Assembly (NCBI GenBank): GCA_965246925.1
Contig: OZ251994.1
Coordinates: 1,054,001 to 1,118,000 of the forward strand
Direction of reading: 5' to 3'
Length of the DNA: 64,000 nucleotides
Source of the DNA: JANPPS01 sp965246925
GTDB lineage: Bacteria; Pseudomonadota; Alphaproteobacteria; Acetobacterales; Acetobacteraceae
Shown: positions 8,972 through 17,272 of the stretch, piece after piece
Layout: the number at the start of each line of letters is the position of its first letter
Position numbering within the stretch: the stretch's first letter is position 1
Notes under the pieces: generated by a model
Told to the model about the DNA's origin: nothing
The model's database searches: none
Seen by the model: only the letters and a program-made list of their open reading frames with translations
Position numbers and translations under genes: made by a program

Positions 8972-9583
8972 ATGTTGAAGGGCGCCGGCACCGCCGCCTT
9001 GCTGGCCGGGACGGCCGGGTATGTGAACGCGGTGGCCTATCTCGGCCTGCACGCCTTCGTGGCGCCCATGACCGGCACGGTGATCGCCGCCGGCTTCGCC
9101 CTGGCGGACGCCGATTGGACCGAGGCCGGGCACGGGTTGCTGGTCGCCGCCGCTTTCACCCTAGGCGTGATCCTGGCCCGGCTGCTCCGCCGCTTGGGCC
9201 GCGGCCCGGCGCCCTGCTGGCTGTTGTCGGCCGCGCTGCTAGCCGCCTCCGCGTTCCGCCCGCTGGACGGTTTGGTGTCGCTTATCCCGATCGCCGCCGC
9301 GGTCGGTTGCCTGAACGGGTCCGAGACGCGGTTCGGCACCGTGGTGCTCAACACCACCTTCATCACTGGCAACTTGGAGCGCATCGGCGAGGCCCTGGCC
9401 GACCGGGGCTTCAAGGGCCGCCGCGCACAGCTGACGATGATCGCCTGCATCCTCCTGGCCTATCTGGCCGGCGCCACGGCCGGCGCCCGGGCGGCGCACG
9501 TCCTGACCTGGCCCCTCCTGGTGCCGGCCGCGGTGCTGTTAGCGGCAGGAATGGTCACAACCTTGCGGCTTCGTCCGAACTGA
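8972..9583 (+). CDS. DUF1275 (YoaK-like) membrane protein
   Basis: Small integral membrane protein of 203 residues with about six helices. The N-terminal LLAGTAGYVNAVAYLGL and MTGTVIAAG, and the central LNGSETRFGTVVLNTTFITGNLERIGE, match the DUF1275/YoaK pattern (conserved AGxxDAV and TGN motifs). The family has no firm biochemical role; transport has been proposed. The gene is transcribed away from the amidohydrolase and is followed after 31 nt by the lower-GC island. Confidence 0.8.
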   Translation: MLKGAGTAALLAGTAGYVNAVAYLGLHAFVAPMTGTVIAAGFALADADWTEAGHGLLVAAAFTLGVILARLLRRLGRGPAPCWLLSAALLAASAFRPLDGLVSLIPIAAAVGCLNGSETRFGTVVLNTTFITGNLERIGEALADRGFKGRRAQLTMIACILLAYLAGATAGARAAHVLTWPLLVPAAVLLAAGMVTTLRLRPN

Positions 9584-9614
9584 GCCAGTCTCAGCCGGCT
9601 GAAACGGGGGGCGC

Positions 9615-10406
9615 ATGAGCCTGAATGCCTTGAAGCGCGGGCCGTTGCCGCAGGACGTCGCGTCTGCCTACCAAGTACTGGACGGCATGACCGGCTCGCG
9701 CGCCGCCACATTGGACCTGATTAACGATCTGCGCTGGCCGGGACTTGCGATGTCGGGCGCAGGAGCCCTACGCCGCCGTCCCATCCGCTTCGCCCAGGCC
9801 GCGACCGGCACGATGAGCGATGTTCTGCCAACCTTCCGGGGCCTGACGATCCCCAAGGGCGCCGTACTTATAGAAGGCGTCATCGTGACGGCCGCGATCG
9901 TGTTGACGGAGATCGACAACGCGCGAGAACGAGCCGCAGTCAATGAGGTGATCCAGCGCTACGGGCTCAATCGTAGTTTGGCCGCCGACATGCTGGCCGC
10001 CCGCGCTTACGTATGGACCGTTAATTATGGCCCCTGGAAGAACTGGGCAATCCCCTACTCCGGTCCGGCCAATACGCAGGCAGCCGAAAGCGTCATGCGG
10101 TATGAGCAGTCGCACCCGGGAACGGTGGGTTTAGCGGTTTCGGGCCGAAGCCGCGAAGCTGACGACGTTCTAACAGTGCTTCTAGAGGACGCGGTGCCAG
10201 GAATTACCTGTAATGGAGCCGCTCGAGCGCACCTCAGCCGTCAACCCGGCACTAAGCACATCATCGTCCAGGGCACGAGCAATCCTCGGGTTGCAAGCAA
10301 TGCAGCTATGGGTAGCACACCATTTAATACCGTTCGGCGTCGTTGCGTCGCTCTCTGTTCCCGTACAACAAGCGATTGCGATTTCCGGTTGGGAAATGGA
10401 CTCTGA
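9615..10406 (+). CDS. Uncharacterised protein upstream of AHH toxin; possible 5' part of the toxin gene
   Basis: A 263-residue frame with a good ribosome-binding site (GGGGGG, 7 nt before ATG). I do not recognise the family. One moderately hydrophobic segment lies around residues 78-95 (GAVLIEGVIVTAAIVLTEID); the rest is soluble-looking. The last ~65 residues overlap the AHH nuclease frame in another phase and look less protein-like, so either the true protein ends in a frameshift near 10190-10215 and originally continued into the AHH domain, or it is a separate gene. AHH toxins are usually the C-terminal domain of a longer polypeptide, which makes the frameshift reading attractive but unproven. 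Confidence 0.5.
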   Translation: MSLNALKRGPLPQDVASAYQVLDGMTGSRAATLDLINDLRWPGLAMSGAGALRRRPIRFAQAATGTMSDVLPTFRGLTIPKGAVLIEGVIVTAAIVLTEIDNARERAAVNEVIQRYGLNRSLAADMLAARAYVWTVNYGPWKNWAIPYSGPANTQAAESVMRYEQSHPGTVGLAVSGRSREADDVLTVLLEDAVPGITCNGAARAHLSRQPGTKHIIVQGTSNPRVASNAAMGSTPFNTVRRRCVALCSRTTSDCDFRLGNGL

Positions 10407-10650
10407 TGAAAACCTGATTGCACTGCCGGCAAATCAACAGGCTTGGCTTAACCAGCCATACCGCCCTCGCCGGCCATTTCAGTTGGGACCTCATCCCGTT
10501 TATGACGTTCTCACCCGCAATTCCTTGGCTCCCGTGATCGCGGCGGCCGGAATCCTGCCTGGCCCGGCTCTTCGCCCTCTACTGCGTGCAACAGAGACAT
10601 CAATGCGAAGGCTAATTGAAAGCGGGACCCTTAACCCGCGACTACGATGA
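10213..10650 (+). CDS. AHH-family (HNH/Endo VII fold) nuclease toxin
   Basis: A 145-residue protein whose core WVAHHLIPFGV, followed about 25 residues later by GWEMDSDENLIALP, matches the AHH class of HNH/endonuclease VII polymorphic toxins (conserved Ala-His-His, then a Gly/Asp/Asn loop and LP). The nuclease role is inferred from this motif. AGGA lies 10 nt before the ATG, so it may be translated on its own, or it may be the frameshifted C terminus of the preceding frame. Its stop overlaps the ATG of the next gene (ATGA), which is typical of tightly coupled toxin-immunity pairs. Base composition is clearly more A/T-rich than the flanking housekeeping genes. Confidence 0.65.
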   Translation: MEPLERTSAVNPALSTSSSRARAILGLQAMQLWVAHHLIPFGVVASLSVPVQQAIAISGWEMDSDENLIALPANQQAWLNQPYRPRRPFQLGPHPVYDVLTRNSLAPVIAAAGILPGPALRPLLRATETSMRRLIESGTLNPRLR

Positions 10651-11354
10651 GCGGATCGAAACTTTGGGAGGTGCTTCCTCCCACTACAGCAATCCCGACT
10701 CTCTCGCGCGTGTTCGATGTTGATAGCGAAGGTCATGCGGCTGTTGACCTGCTCAACTATGACGACCTTCTCTTAAACTGGTTCCAGGTCGAGAACGGAA
10801 TTCCGGATCATGAGACTTGGGATCAAGAGACTATGAGATTTCGCACTGACCCTACCCACATTTTGCAGGTGCAAGACCCCGATTTTGATCTAGACTATTT
10901 TTCGATCCGAAATACCTACGCATCTGCCCATCTGCGAGAGGTTTTTGCGCTCGGACCTGATCAGGTTATGTATCACGAGATCGATACTAGACATTGTGCA
11001 GCGAAGGCAAAGGCAAAGGACTATCAGACCTTCCTTCCTCGGATCGTAGCGAACCCATTTGACCCTTCAAGGATGCCAGGGCGCGTGCGTTCAGTTAGGC
11101 AAGAGAACGGCTCGCTAAAAGATGAATGGATGCTGGAGCCGCTTACTATCGATACGAGCGTCTCGCCTTTCTACTTCAGGCCGGACTTCATCCCCCCTGC
11201 ACCGCTGTTCCGAACGATAGTTTTCGGCTTCGTGCTGGCAACAGAGGAGTTCGCCGACCGTGTGACCCGTGCTGGAGTGACCGGCATCGGTTTCCGGGAA
11301 GTCGAAGGCGAGCGTGCCTCAAAGGAAGTTACCTACCGCGAGCCTTTGCCATGA
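10647..11354 (+). CDS. Probable immunity protein, DUF1629/Imm43-like
   Basis: A 235-residue acidic protein starting inside the stop of the AHH nuclease gene. The C-terminal block FGFVLATEEFADRVTRAG followed by VTGIGFREVE resembles the DUF1629 (Imm43) ending, in which a short beta strand, a helix and a Gly-Leu-x-Phe strand recur. DUF1629 immunity proteins are known partners of AHH and related nucleases. The predicted role is to bind and neutralise the upstream nuclease in the cytoplasm. There is no signal peptide or membrane segment. The family assignment rests on a short motif and on context, so it is moderately supported. Confidence 0.6.
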   Translation: MSGSKLWEVLPPTTAIPTLSRVFDVDSEGHAAVDLLNYDDLLLNWFQVENGIPDHETWDQETMRFRTDPTHILQVQDPDFDLDYFSIRNTYASAHLREVFALGPDQVMYHEIDTRHCAAKAKAKDYQTFLPRIVANPFDPSRMPGRVRSVRQENGSLKDEWMLEPLTIDTSVSPFYFRPDFIPPAPLFRTIVFGFVLATEEFADRVTRAGVTGIGFREVEGERASKEVTYREPLP

Positions 11355-11367
11355 GAATCGGACGGCA

Positions 11368-11964
11368 ATGACAGTATTAAGGAAATTAAAACTGGGCGCT
11401 CGGCCGTGGCCTGTACGTCTTGCCGCGGTCATGGCATTTGCCTTCTATACACATTCAGGCTCTGCGGCCGAGGCCGTTGACCCTATACTGGCCGTAACCG
11501 GTGGTTGTAGTCCGAAATACAGCCGCTACGTGACCGCGATCAATCACCACATGCAGAGTGCGATAGAAACGCCTCTCGTTTGTAATCGGGCGGTCGTCAC
11601 TCAATCGCCTGATGGACGCGTCACCTTCCGGTTCAAGAACAGCGGCGCTCAGGACCGTAACGTGGCAGCCTTCGTGGGGTTCGGGCCTACCGGCTTCCGG
11701 TTGAATGCCGTCGAGGAGGGAGTGATCTTGCTTGACATCGATCAGTTCACCTTGCCGGATACCGAAACCTTCTCGCCAGCAGGATTCGGCAACTGCAAAC
11801 TGACCTTCGGCGGCGGCCAATTGCTTGATCTCTGGTGTGCGGCGAAGCTGCTCGAAGGCACGCTGATCAGATCGATGACTGTCACATTCGACATCGTCCC
11901 CGGCGCGTCCGACGTCCCGCCAGCCGCGGGAGCGCCCCGCGTCCCGATCAAAGGACATCCGTAG
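11368..11964 (+). CDS. Secreted protein of unknown function
   Basis: A 198-residue protein with a signal peptide (positively charged MTVLRKLKLGARPWPVR, then a hydrophobic stretch ending near SGSAAEA). The mature part contains four or five cysteines (GGCSPKY, LVCNRAV, GNCKLTF, LWCAAK), consistent with disulfides in the periplasm. I do not recognise a family. It begins 13 nt after the immunity gene and shares the low-GC character of the 10.2-11.4 kb stretch at its start. Its TAG stop is part of the REP-like palindrome at 11961. I chose ATG 11368 because it begins the signal peptide; the frame is open from 11314. Confidence 0.6.
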   Translation: MTVLRKLKLGARPWPVRLAAVMAFAFYTHSGSAAEAVDPILAVTGGCSPKYSRYVTAINHHMQSAIETPLVCNRAVVTQSPDGRVTFRFKNSGAQDRNVAAFVGFGPTGFRLNAVEEGVILLDIDQFTLPDTETFSPAGFGNCKLTFGGGQLLDLWCAAKLLEGTLIRSMTVTFDIVPGASDVPPAAGAPRVPIKGHP

Positions 11965-11994
11965 GGCGGATCAGCGCAGCGCCATCCGCCCTAC
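11961..11994. repeat. REP-like extragenic palindrome
   Basis: GTAGGGCGGAT (11961-11971) and ATCCGCCCTAC (11984-11994) are exact reverse complements around the loop CAGCGCAGCGCC. This is the widespread GTAGGGYGGAT...AGCG...ATCCRCCCTAC type of bacterial extragenic palindrome, and a related pair occurs at 19965-20049. It sits between convergent genes and supplies the TAG stop of the upstream gene. Confidence 0.8.
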
Positions 11995-12004
11995 CCTGGA
12001 CGGG

Positions 12005-12508
12005 TCAGAAGCTGCCGATGAAATCCCGCTTGCCCACGTCGACGCCATTATGCCGCAGGATGGCGTAGGCTGCCGTCGCGTGGAAATGCAGGTTCGGCAG
12101 CACGAAATGCAGCAGATACGCTTGGCCCTTGAAGTGCATCTCCTGCCCGGCGATCTTCAGCACGATCTCACGCTCTTCCGACCCATCGATCTGCGCCGGC
12201 GTCAGCGTCTTGATGAAATCGATCGTGCTGGCCAGCCGCGCCTTCAGCTCCGGGATCGTCGTCTCGGTGTCGGCGTGCTTCGGCGCCTCCACCCCCGCCA
12301 GCCGCGCGCAACCGCCCTTGGCGAAGTCCGCCGCGATCTGCACCTGGCGCTGGCACGCGAACATCGTGGGATACAGCCGGGCGGTGAGCAGGATGGCCGG
12401 GTCGAATTTATGCGTCTCCGCATGCGCCGCCGCCTTGTCCAGCACGCCCTGCAGCGCACCCAGCACCTGCAGACAGGACGGCACGGCAACCTGGAACATG
12501 GAAATCAA
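12005..12508 (-). CDS. DUF1993 domain protein
   Basis: A 167-residue cytoplasmic protein of the DUF1993 family (distantly related to DinB-like four-helix proteins). Typical features are the N-terminal FQVAVPSCLQVLGALQGVLDKAAAHA, the segment ARLYPTMFACQRQVQIAADFAKG, and the C-terminal LPNLHFHATAAYAILRHNGVDVGKRDF. The start is TTG at 12508, overlapping the argG stop as TTGA and preceded by GGGGGG at ideal spacing; the internal ATG at 12499 has worse spacing. No enzymatic role is known. Confidence 0.85.
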   Translation of the reverse strand: MISMFQVAVPSCLQVLGALQGVLDKAAAHAETHKFDPAILLTARLYPTMFACQRQVQIAADFAKGGCARLAGVEAPKHADTETTIPELKARLASTIDFIKTLTPAQIDGSEEREIVLKIAGQEMHFKGQAYLLHFVLPNLHFHATAAYAILRHNGVDVGKRDFIGSF

Positions 12509-13731
12509 AGCGAACCCCCCTTACGGCCGATCGCAGCGCCCAAACGGAGGCGCAGCGCATTCAGCTTGATGAAACCCTGCGCGTCGAACTGGTCATACGC
12601 GCCCTGATCGTCCTCGAACGTGACGGTCTTGCTCGAATAAAGGCTATGCGGGCTGTCCCGCCCGACGCAGCTCACGTTACCCTTATACAGCTTCATGCGC
12701 ACCTCCCCGGTGACGCTCGCCTGGCTCGCGTCGATCGCAGCCTGCAGCATCCGGCGCTCCGGGCTGAACCAGAACCCGTTATAGATCAGCGCGGCGTAGC
12801 GCGGCATCAGATCGTCCTTCAAATGCGCCGCCTCCCGGTCCAGGGTGATGCTCTCGATCGCCCGGTGCGCCGCGAGCCAGATCGTGCCGCCCGGCGTCTC
12901 ATACACGCCGCGGGACTTCATCCCGACGTAGCGGTTCTCCACCAAATCCAGCCGGCCGATGCCGTTATCATGGCCGAGCTGGTTCAGCGTCGAGAGCAGA
13001 GACGCCGGGCTGAGCCGGACGCCGTCGATGGACACGGGGTCCCCCTGCTCGAACCCCACGCGGATCACCGTCGCGCGGTCCGGCGCGTCCTCGGGCCGGA
13101 TGGTGCGCTGATACACGAACTCGGGCGCCTCTTCGGCCGGGTCCTCGAGCACCTTGCCCTCGCTCGAGCTGTGCAGGAGGTTGGCGTCCACGCTGAACGG
13201 CGCCTCCCCCATCTTGTCGCGGCTGACGGGGATCTGGTTCTGCTCGGCGAATTCCAGCAGGCGGGTGCGGCTGGTGAGGTCCCATTCGCGCCAGGGCGAG
13301 ATCACCTTGATATCGGGGCGGAGCGCGTAATAGGCGATCTCGAACCGGACCTGGTCGTTGCCCTTGCCGGTGGCCCCGTGCGCCACGGCGTCCGCACCCA
13401 CCATCTCGGCGATCTCGATCTGCCGCTGAGCAATCAAGGGCCGGGCGATGCTGGTGCCCAGTAAGTATTGGCCTTCATACACGGTGTTGGCGCGGAACAT
13501 CGGGAAGACGAAGTCGCGCACGAAGGTCTCACGCAGGTCATCGACGAAGATCTCCTTCACGCCGAACATCTCGGCCTTGCGCCGCGCCGGCTCCAGTTCT
13601 TCGCCCTGACCGAGGTCGGCGGTGAACGTCACGACCTCGCACTGGTAGTTGGTCTGCAGCCACCGGAGGATCACGCTGGTATCGAGCCCGCCGGAATACG
13701 CCAGCACGACCTTCTTCACGTCCTTCTGCAT
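12505..13731 (-). CDS. argG: Argininosuccinate synthase
   Basis: Condenses citrulline and aspartate with ATP to argininosuccinate, the penultimate step of arginine synthesis. The 408-residue protein has the PP-loop LAYSGGLDTSVILRWL at residues 9-24, ADLGQGEELEPAR, GTSIARPLIAQ, HGATGKGNDQVRFE, and SRGVYETPGGTIW further on. GAGAGAG precedes the ATG. The first gene of a two-gene unit, it is coupled to the DUF1993 gene through TTGA. Confidence 0.97.
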   Translation of the reverse strand: MQKDVKKVVLAYSGGLDTSVILRWLQTNYQCEVVTFTADLGQGEELEPARRKAEMFGVKEIFVDDLRETFVRDFVFPMFRANTVYEGQYLLGTSIARPLIAQRQIEIAEMVGADAVAHGATGKGNDQVRFEIAYYALRPDIKVISPWREWDLTSRTRLLEFAEQNQIPVSRDKMGEAPFSVDANLLHSSSEGKVLEDPAEEAPEFVYQRTIRPEDAPDRATVIRVGFEQGDPVSIDGVRLSPASLLSTLNQLGHDNGIGRLDLVENRYVGMKSRGVYETPGGTIWLAAHRAIESITLDREAAHLKDDLMPRYAALIYNGFWFSPERRMLQAAIDASQASVTGEVRMKLYKGNVSCVGRDSPHSLYSSKTVTFEDDQGAYDQFDAQGFIKLNALRLRLGAAIGRKGGSL

Positions 13732-13869
13732 TACGCTCTCTCTCGTTCCGGGGGTGGGCTAGCACGGGCCCCTGCAAAAATCATCCCATCCCCGCCCGGA
13801 CGGGGGGCGGCGGCTGTCACGAAACCTTCGCCCGACCGCGGCGCCGCTCCCTTGTAGGGTCGTCCCGTT

Positions 13870-15171
13870 ATGATGGGGATGACGATGAACGGACCGGCAC
13901 GGATTACGGCGATCTTGCTTACGCTCGCGGCCACACCGGCGCTGGCGGATCAGACCGCACTCGGCCCCTGGAATGCCGAGGCCGCGAGGCTCGCCGGCGG
14001 CTCCGCGCTCGTCACCTCCGCCATGGCGTATATCCGCGCCACCGCCGCCACCCTGCATGATCCCGTGATCAAGCGGGAGACCGAGGACGCGGTGTTCAAC
14101 GCCGACACCTGCGTCCGCAGCCGCGCCAGCCTCACCGCGGAACGGAAGCAGCAGATCGTGGCGCAGCTGGTGAGCGAGGGGCTGATCGACGAGACCGAGG
14201 CCGGGCGGATCCCCGGTGGCCTGGTCGCCGGCGTGTTCCCGGGCCTGCGCGAAGACGGCTCCGCCTGCCCCAAACTGCCGCAGCCCTACGGCAGCGCGCC
14301 GGGCAGCGTGTTCGGCGGCCATCATTCCGAGCCCGGCGGCCTGCCGATGCACGTCGCCGTCAACATGACCAGCGGCATGCACCTGGCCGACACCTATCGC
14401 CAGGTGTACGGCATGCTGGACGGGCGCGGCCTGCCGGTGGTGCAGGCGGGCGGCACGCCGGATCCCGACCTGTTCATCGACCAGGACATCGCGGCCGGCA
14501 CGCCCATCTGGCATGACTGGGCCAAGACGATGGTGTTCCAATGGAACGCCGACGGCTCCGAATACATCGAGATGAACTTCGGCGGTAACGGCAAGACCGA
14601 CGCCTGGGGCGCCGCGGGCAGCACCAAGACCGGCGGCCACCACCTGATCGGCATCGCCGAGGGCATGGCGCGCGGCATGCCCCCCGCCTTCCTGATCGCC
14701 CACGCCTCCGCCCACGCCGCCCCCACCGCGGGTAACGAGTTCAGCGTGGTGAACTGGATCCGCACCGCCGGGATCATGACCGGGATCGACCCGGTGGAGC
14801 GCGGCTACCTGATCAAGGACGCCATCGGCCGCCTCCGCCTCGCCCCCGTCCGCCAGCTCGGCTCCATCAACGTCCTGGCCAGCCTGCCGAACCAGTCCAA
14901 CCTGCTGTACGAGTATGTGCTGCAGAACCTGTCCGATGCGGACTTCACCTATACCGGCCCGGCGGTCGTTCAAAGCGAGCTGATCCTTCGCACCCTCGCC
15001 CCGAAGTTCGGCTACGACCCGGCGGACGCCACCCGCTACAACACCCAATACCGCAACCCCACCCTCACCCACCTCTCGGCCGAACGCGTCTTCATTCTCT
15101 ACGCCAACGGCGGCATCGCCCGCGTGGAAGCGGAGCTGGCTAAGCTAAAAACGGCCGGACTTCTGCAATGA
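13870..15171 (+). CDS. Secreted HD-domain-like protein, function unknown
   Basis: A 433-residue exported protein with a signal peptide ending near ATPALA|DQT. The middle of the sequence has an arrangement seen in HD-superfamily metal phosphohydrolases: GGHHSEPGGLPMHVAVN (about residues 157-173), WHDWAKTMVFQWN (about 216-228), then GGHHLIGIAEG and LIAHASAH. The HD resemblance is my inference from these spaced His/His-Asp motifs, and a periplasmic HD protein would be unusual. The start could be ATG 13870, 13879 or 13885; the last has the best spacing from GGGG. It is divergent from argG. No closer family name can be justified. Confidence 0.6.
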   Translation: MMGMTMNGPARITAILLTLAATPALADQTALGPWNAEAARLAGGSALVTSAMAYIRATAATLHDPVIKRETEDAVFNADTCVRSRASLTAERKQQIVAQLVSEGLIDETEAGRIPGGLVAGVFPGLREDGSACPKLPQPYGSAPGSVFGGHHSEPGGLPMHVAVNMTSGMHLADTYRQVYGMLDGRGLPVVQAGGTPDPDLFIDQDIAAGTPIWHDWAKTMVFQWNADGSEYIEMNFGGNGKTDAWGAAGSTKTGGHHLIGIAEGMARGMPPAFLIAHASAHAAPTAGNEFSVVNWIRTAGIMTGIDPVERGYLIKDAIGRLRLAPVRQLGSINVLASLPNQSNLLYEYVLQNLSDADFTYTGPAVVQSELILRTLAPKFGYDPADATRYNTQYRNPTLTHLSAERVFILYANGGIARVEAELAKLKTAGLLQ

Positions 15172-15281
15172 CTTTGGCGTCAGTGCGTCTCGAGCCCAGC
15201 CCCAAATTTGCCGGTCCTGGGCGTTTCGCAGGACGGCACAGCAGGATCATCCGACAACTCAAAGGTTAAGCTCTGGGACCC

Positions 15282-16196
15282 CTATACCCGGGCCCGCCAG
15301 TCTTCCAGCACGTCTCGCAACGTGGTTTCCCATAGGATGGCGGGTGACCAGCCCAGTAGCTCGCGGGCACGCCTCGCGTTGCCGGTGGCGGTGGGGATGT
15401 CCGTGGGGCGGATGCGGGTGGCGTCGGTTCGGATGTCGGGCTCGATGCCGGCGAGCGCGATGAGGGTGGCCAGGATGTCGCCCACGCGGCGCGGCACGCC
15501 CGAAGCGAGGTTCAGCACGGTGCCGGGCGCCAAGTTGGCGGCGAGGCAGGCGGCGTAACCGGCGCAGACGTCCCGCACGTCGAGGAAATCCCGGAACGGA
15601 GTGAGGGAGCCCACGTGCAGCACCGGCTCCTGCTGGCCGGCGGCGATGCGCGCGACCTGCCGGGCGAAGGCGGGGACGACGAAGGCGTCGGACTGGCCGG
15701 GGCCGGTGTGGTTGAAGGGGCGGACGCGGATGGCGCGCAGGCCCTCGGCCGCCATGGCGCCCAGCGCGAGGTCGGCGGCGGCCTTGGTAGCGGCATAGGT
15801 GTTGAGCGGGGCCAGGGCCGCATCCTCGTCCAGCGCCTGTCCGGTGCGGAAAGTGGCGCCGTAGAGGTCCGCCGTGCTGGCGAATAGCAGGGTGCAGGCG
15901 GGCGCGGCTGCCAGTACGGCGCGGGCGAGGTTCAAGGTACCGTGCAGATTGACGCGCCAGGCCTGGTCCGGATCGGCGCGGGCGTCCTGGATGGCGGCGA
16001 TGGCGGCCAGATGCACCACCGCGTCCGGACGCACCGCCGCGATCTCGGCCTGCAGCGCCGCCGGGTCGGTGACGTCGGCGGCAAGGCCCGCCAGGTCGGC
16101 CCCTGGATAGGCGGTGCGCAGCGCCGGCATCAGGTGCCCGCCCACGAAACCCGCGGCGCCGGTGACCAGAATGCGCTGCGGCATCGTGGGCAGCAT
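15282..16196 (-). CDS. rmd: GDP-4-dehydro-6-deoxy-D-mannose reductase
   Basis: Extended SDR that reduces the Gmd product to GDP-D-rhamnose (or a related 6-deoxyhexose). It has the NAD(P) loop VTGAAGFVGGHL, a catalytic tyrosine motif YAATKAAAD, the RPFNHTGPGQ segment typical of RMD, and FRDFLDVRDVCAGY. The 304-residue length is normal. The start may be ATG 16196 or 16184 (PQRILVTG begins the fold right after the latter). It follows gmd on the same strand with a 6-nt gap, giving a two-gene GDP-sugar operon. The product would feed the exopolysaccharide or LPS, whose main cluster lies about 15 kb away. Confidence 0.88.
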   Translation of the reverse strand: MLPTMPQRILVTGAAGFVGGHLMPALRTAYPGADLAGLAADVTDPAALQAEIAAVRPDAVVHLAAIAAIQDARADPDQAWRVNLHGTLNLARAVLAAAPACTLLFASTADLYGATFRTGQALDEDAALAPLNTYAATKAAADLALGAMAAEGLRAIRVRPFNHTGPGQSDAFVVPAFARQVARIAAGQQEPVLHVGSLTPFRDFLDVRDVCAGYAACLAANLAPGTVLNLASGVPRRVGDILATLIALAGIEPDIRTDATRIRPTDIPTATGNARRARELLGWSPAILWETTLRDVLEDWRARV

Positions 16197-16202
16197 GGGG
16201 TG

Positions 16203-17186
16203 TTAGCGGGCCATCCGCGCCCGGTGCCGGGCAAGGTCGGCGTCCACCATCTCGGACACCATCTCCGCCAGCGTCACCTCCGGCTTCCAGCCGAGCTGCT
16301 GGTGCGCCTTCTTGCTGTCGCCCAGCAATACCTCGACCTCGGCCGGACGAAGGAACTTGGGATCCACGCGGACGTGATCCTGATAGTTCAGCCCGGCATG
16401 CTCGAACGCCAAACGGCACAGCTCGCGGATGCTGGTAGTGACGCCGGTGGCGATCACGTAGTCGTCCGCCTTGTCCTGCTGAAGCATGAGGTGCATGGCG
16501 CGGACGTAGTCCTTGGCATGGCCCCAGTCCCGCGTCGCCTCTAGGTTGCCGAGCGGCAGGTGGTCGGTGAGGCCGAGCTTGATGCGCGCCACCCCGTCCG
16601 TCACCTTGCGGGTCACGAACTCGATCCCGCGCAGCGGGCTTTCATGGTTGAACAGGATGCCGGAGCTGGCATGGAGGCCGAAGCTCTCACGGTAGTTGAC
16701 GGTCATCCAATGGGCATACAGCTTAGCCACGCCATACGGGCTGCGCGGATAGAACGGCGTCCGTTCCGACTGCACGGGTTCCTGGATCAGGCCGAACATC
16801 TCGCTGGATGACGCCTGGTAGAACTTCGCCTCGGGCCGGGCGATGCGCAGCGCCTCCAGCATGTTGCCGGCACCCAGCGCGGTCACCGTGCCGGTCAGCA
16901 GCGGCTGTTGCCAGGACGCGGCGACGAAGGATTGCGCGGCGAGGTTGTACACCTCGTCCGGCTTATGATCCTGCATAATGCGGATCAGGCTGCTGAGGTC
17001 GGTGAGGTTGCCGTCCACCAACTGCACATGCTCCAATACGCCAAGCCAGCGCAGGCGTTCGCCGATCACGTCCGACGAGGCCGAGCGGCGCATGAGGCCG
17101 ATCACCTTGTAACCCTGGTTGAGCAGCAGCTGAGAGAGGTAGGCACCGTCCTGACCAGTGACGCCGGTGACGAGGGCTGTAGGCAT
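16203..17186 (-). CDS. gmd: GDP-mannose 4,6-dehydratase
   Basis: Converts GDP-mannose to GDP-4-dehydro-6-deoxymannose, first step to GDP-rhamnose or GDP-fucose. Motifs: VTGVTGQDGAYLSQLLL at the N terminus, RRSAS, the catalytic SSSEMFG and YPRSPYGVAKLYAHW (Tyr-x3-Lys), NHESPLRG, and RDWGHAKDYVRAMHLMLQ. I start it at ATG 17186 because the glycine-rich loop begins six residues later and AAGGAT lies 7 nt upstream; an earlier in-frame start at 17252 adds 22 unconserved residues. It pairs with rmd downstream. Confidence 0.95.
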   Translation of the reverse strand: MPTALVTGVTGQDGAYLSQLLLNQGYKVIGLMRRSASSDVIGERLRWLGVLEHVQLVDGNLTDLSSLIRIMQDHKPDEVYNLAAQSFVAASWQQPLLTGTVTALGAGNMLEALRIARPEAKFYQASSSEMFGLIQEPVQSERTPFYPRSPYGVAKLYAHWMTVNYRESFGLHASSGILFNHESPLRGIEFVTRKVTDGVARIKLGLTDHLPLGNLEATRDWGHAKDYVRAMHLMLQQDKADDYVIATGVTTSIRELCRLAFEHAGLNYQDHVRVDPKFLRPAEVEVLLGDSKKAHQQLGWKPEVTLAEMVSEMVDADLARHRARMAR

Positions 17187-17272
17187 GGTGATCCTTGAAG
17201 GGTAATACCGGGTCCGGTTAGACCAGGCAGCCCGCCGCGTCCATCCAGACACGACATTTGCTAGTGAGTCCC

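Noticed and set aside
13759..15072. 437-codon minus-strand frame
   Set aside because: Antisense to the secreted HD-like protein gene, Gly/Val/Arg-rich shadow without signal or motif.
15210..15237. Hairpin GTCCTG...CAGGAC between convergent genes
   Set aside because: A plausible stem, but no U-tract on either strand; not called as a terminator.
15259..16419. 386-codon minus-strand frame overlapping rmd
   Set aside because: Arg/Pro/Gly-rich alternate frame of rmd and the gmd end; rmd motifs are clear in the other frame.
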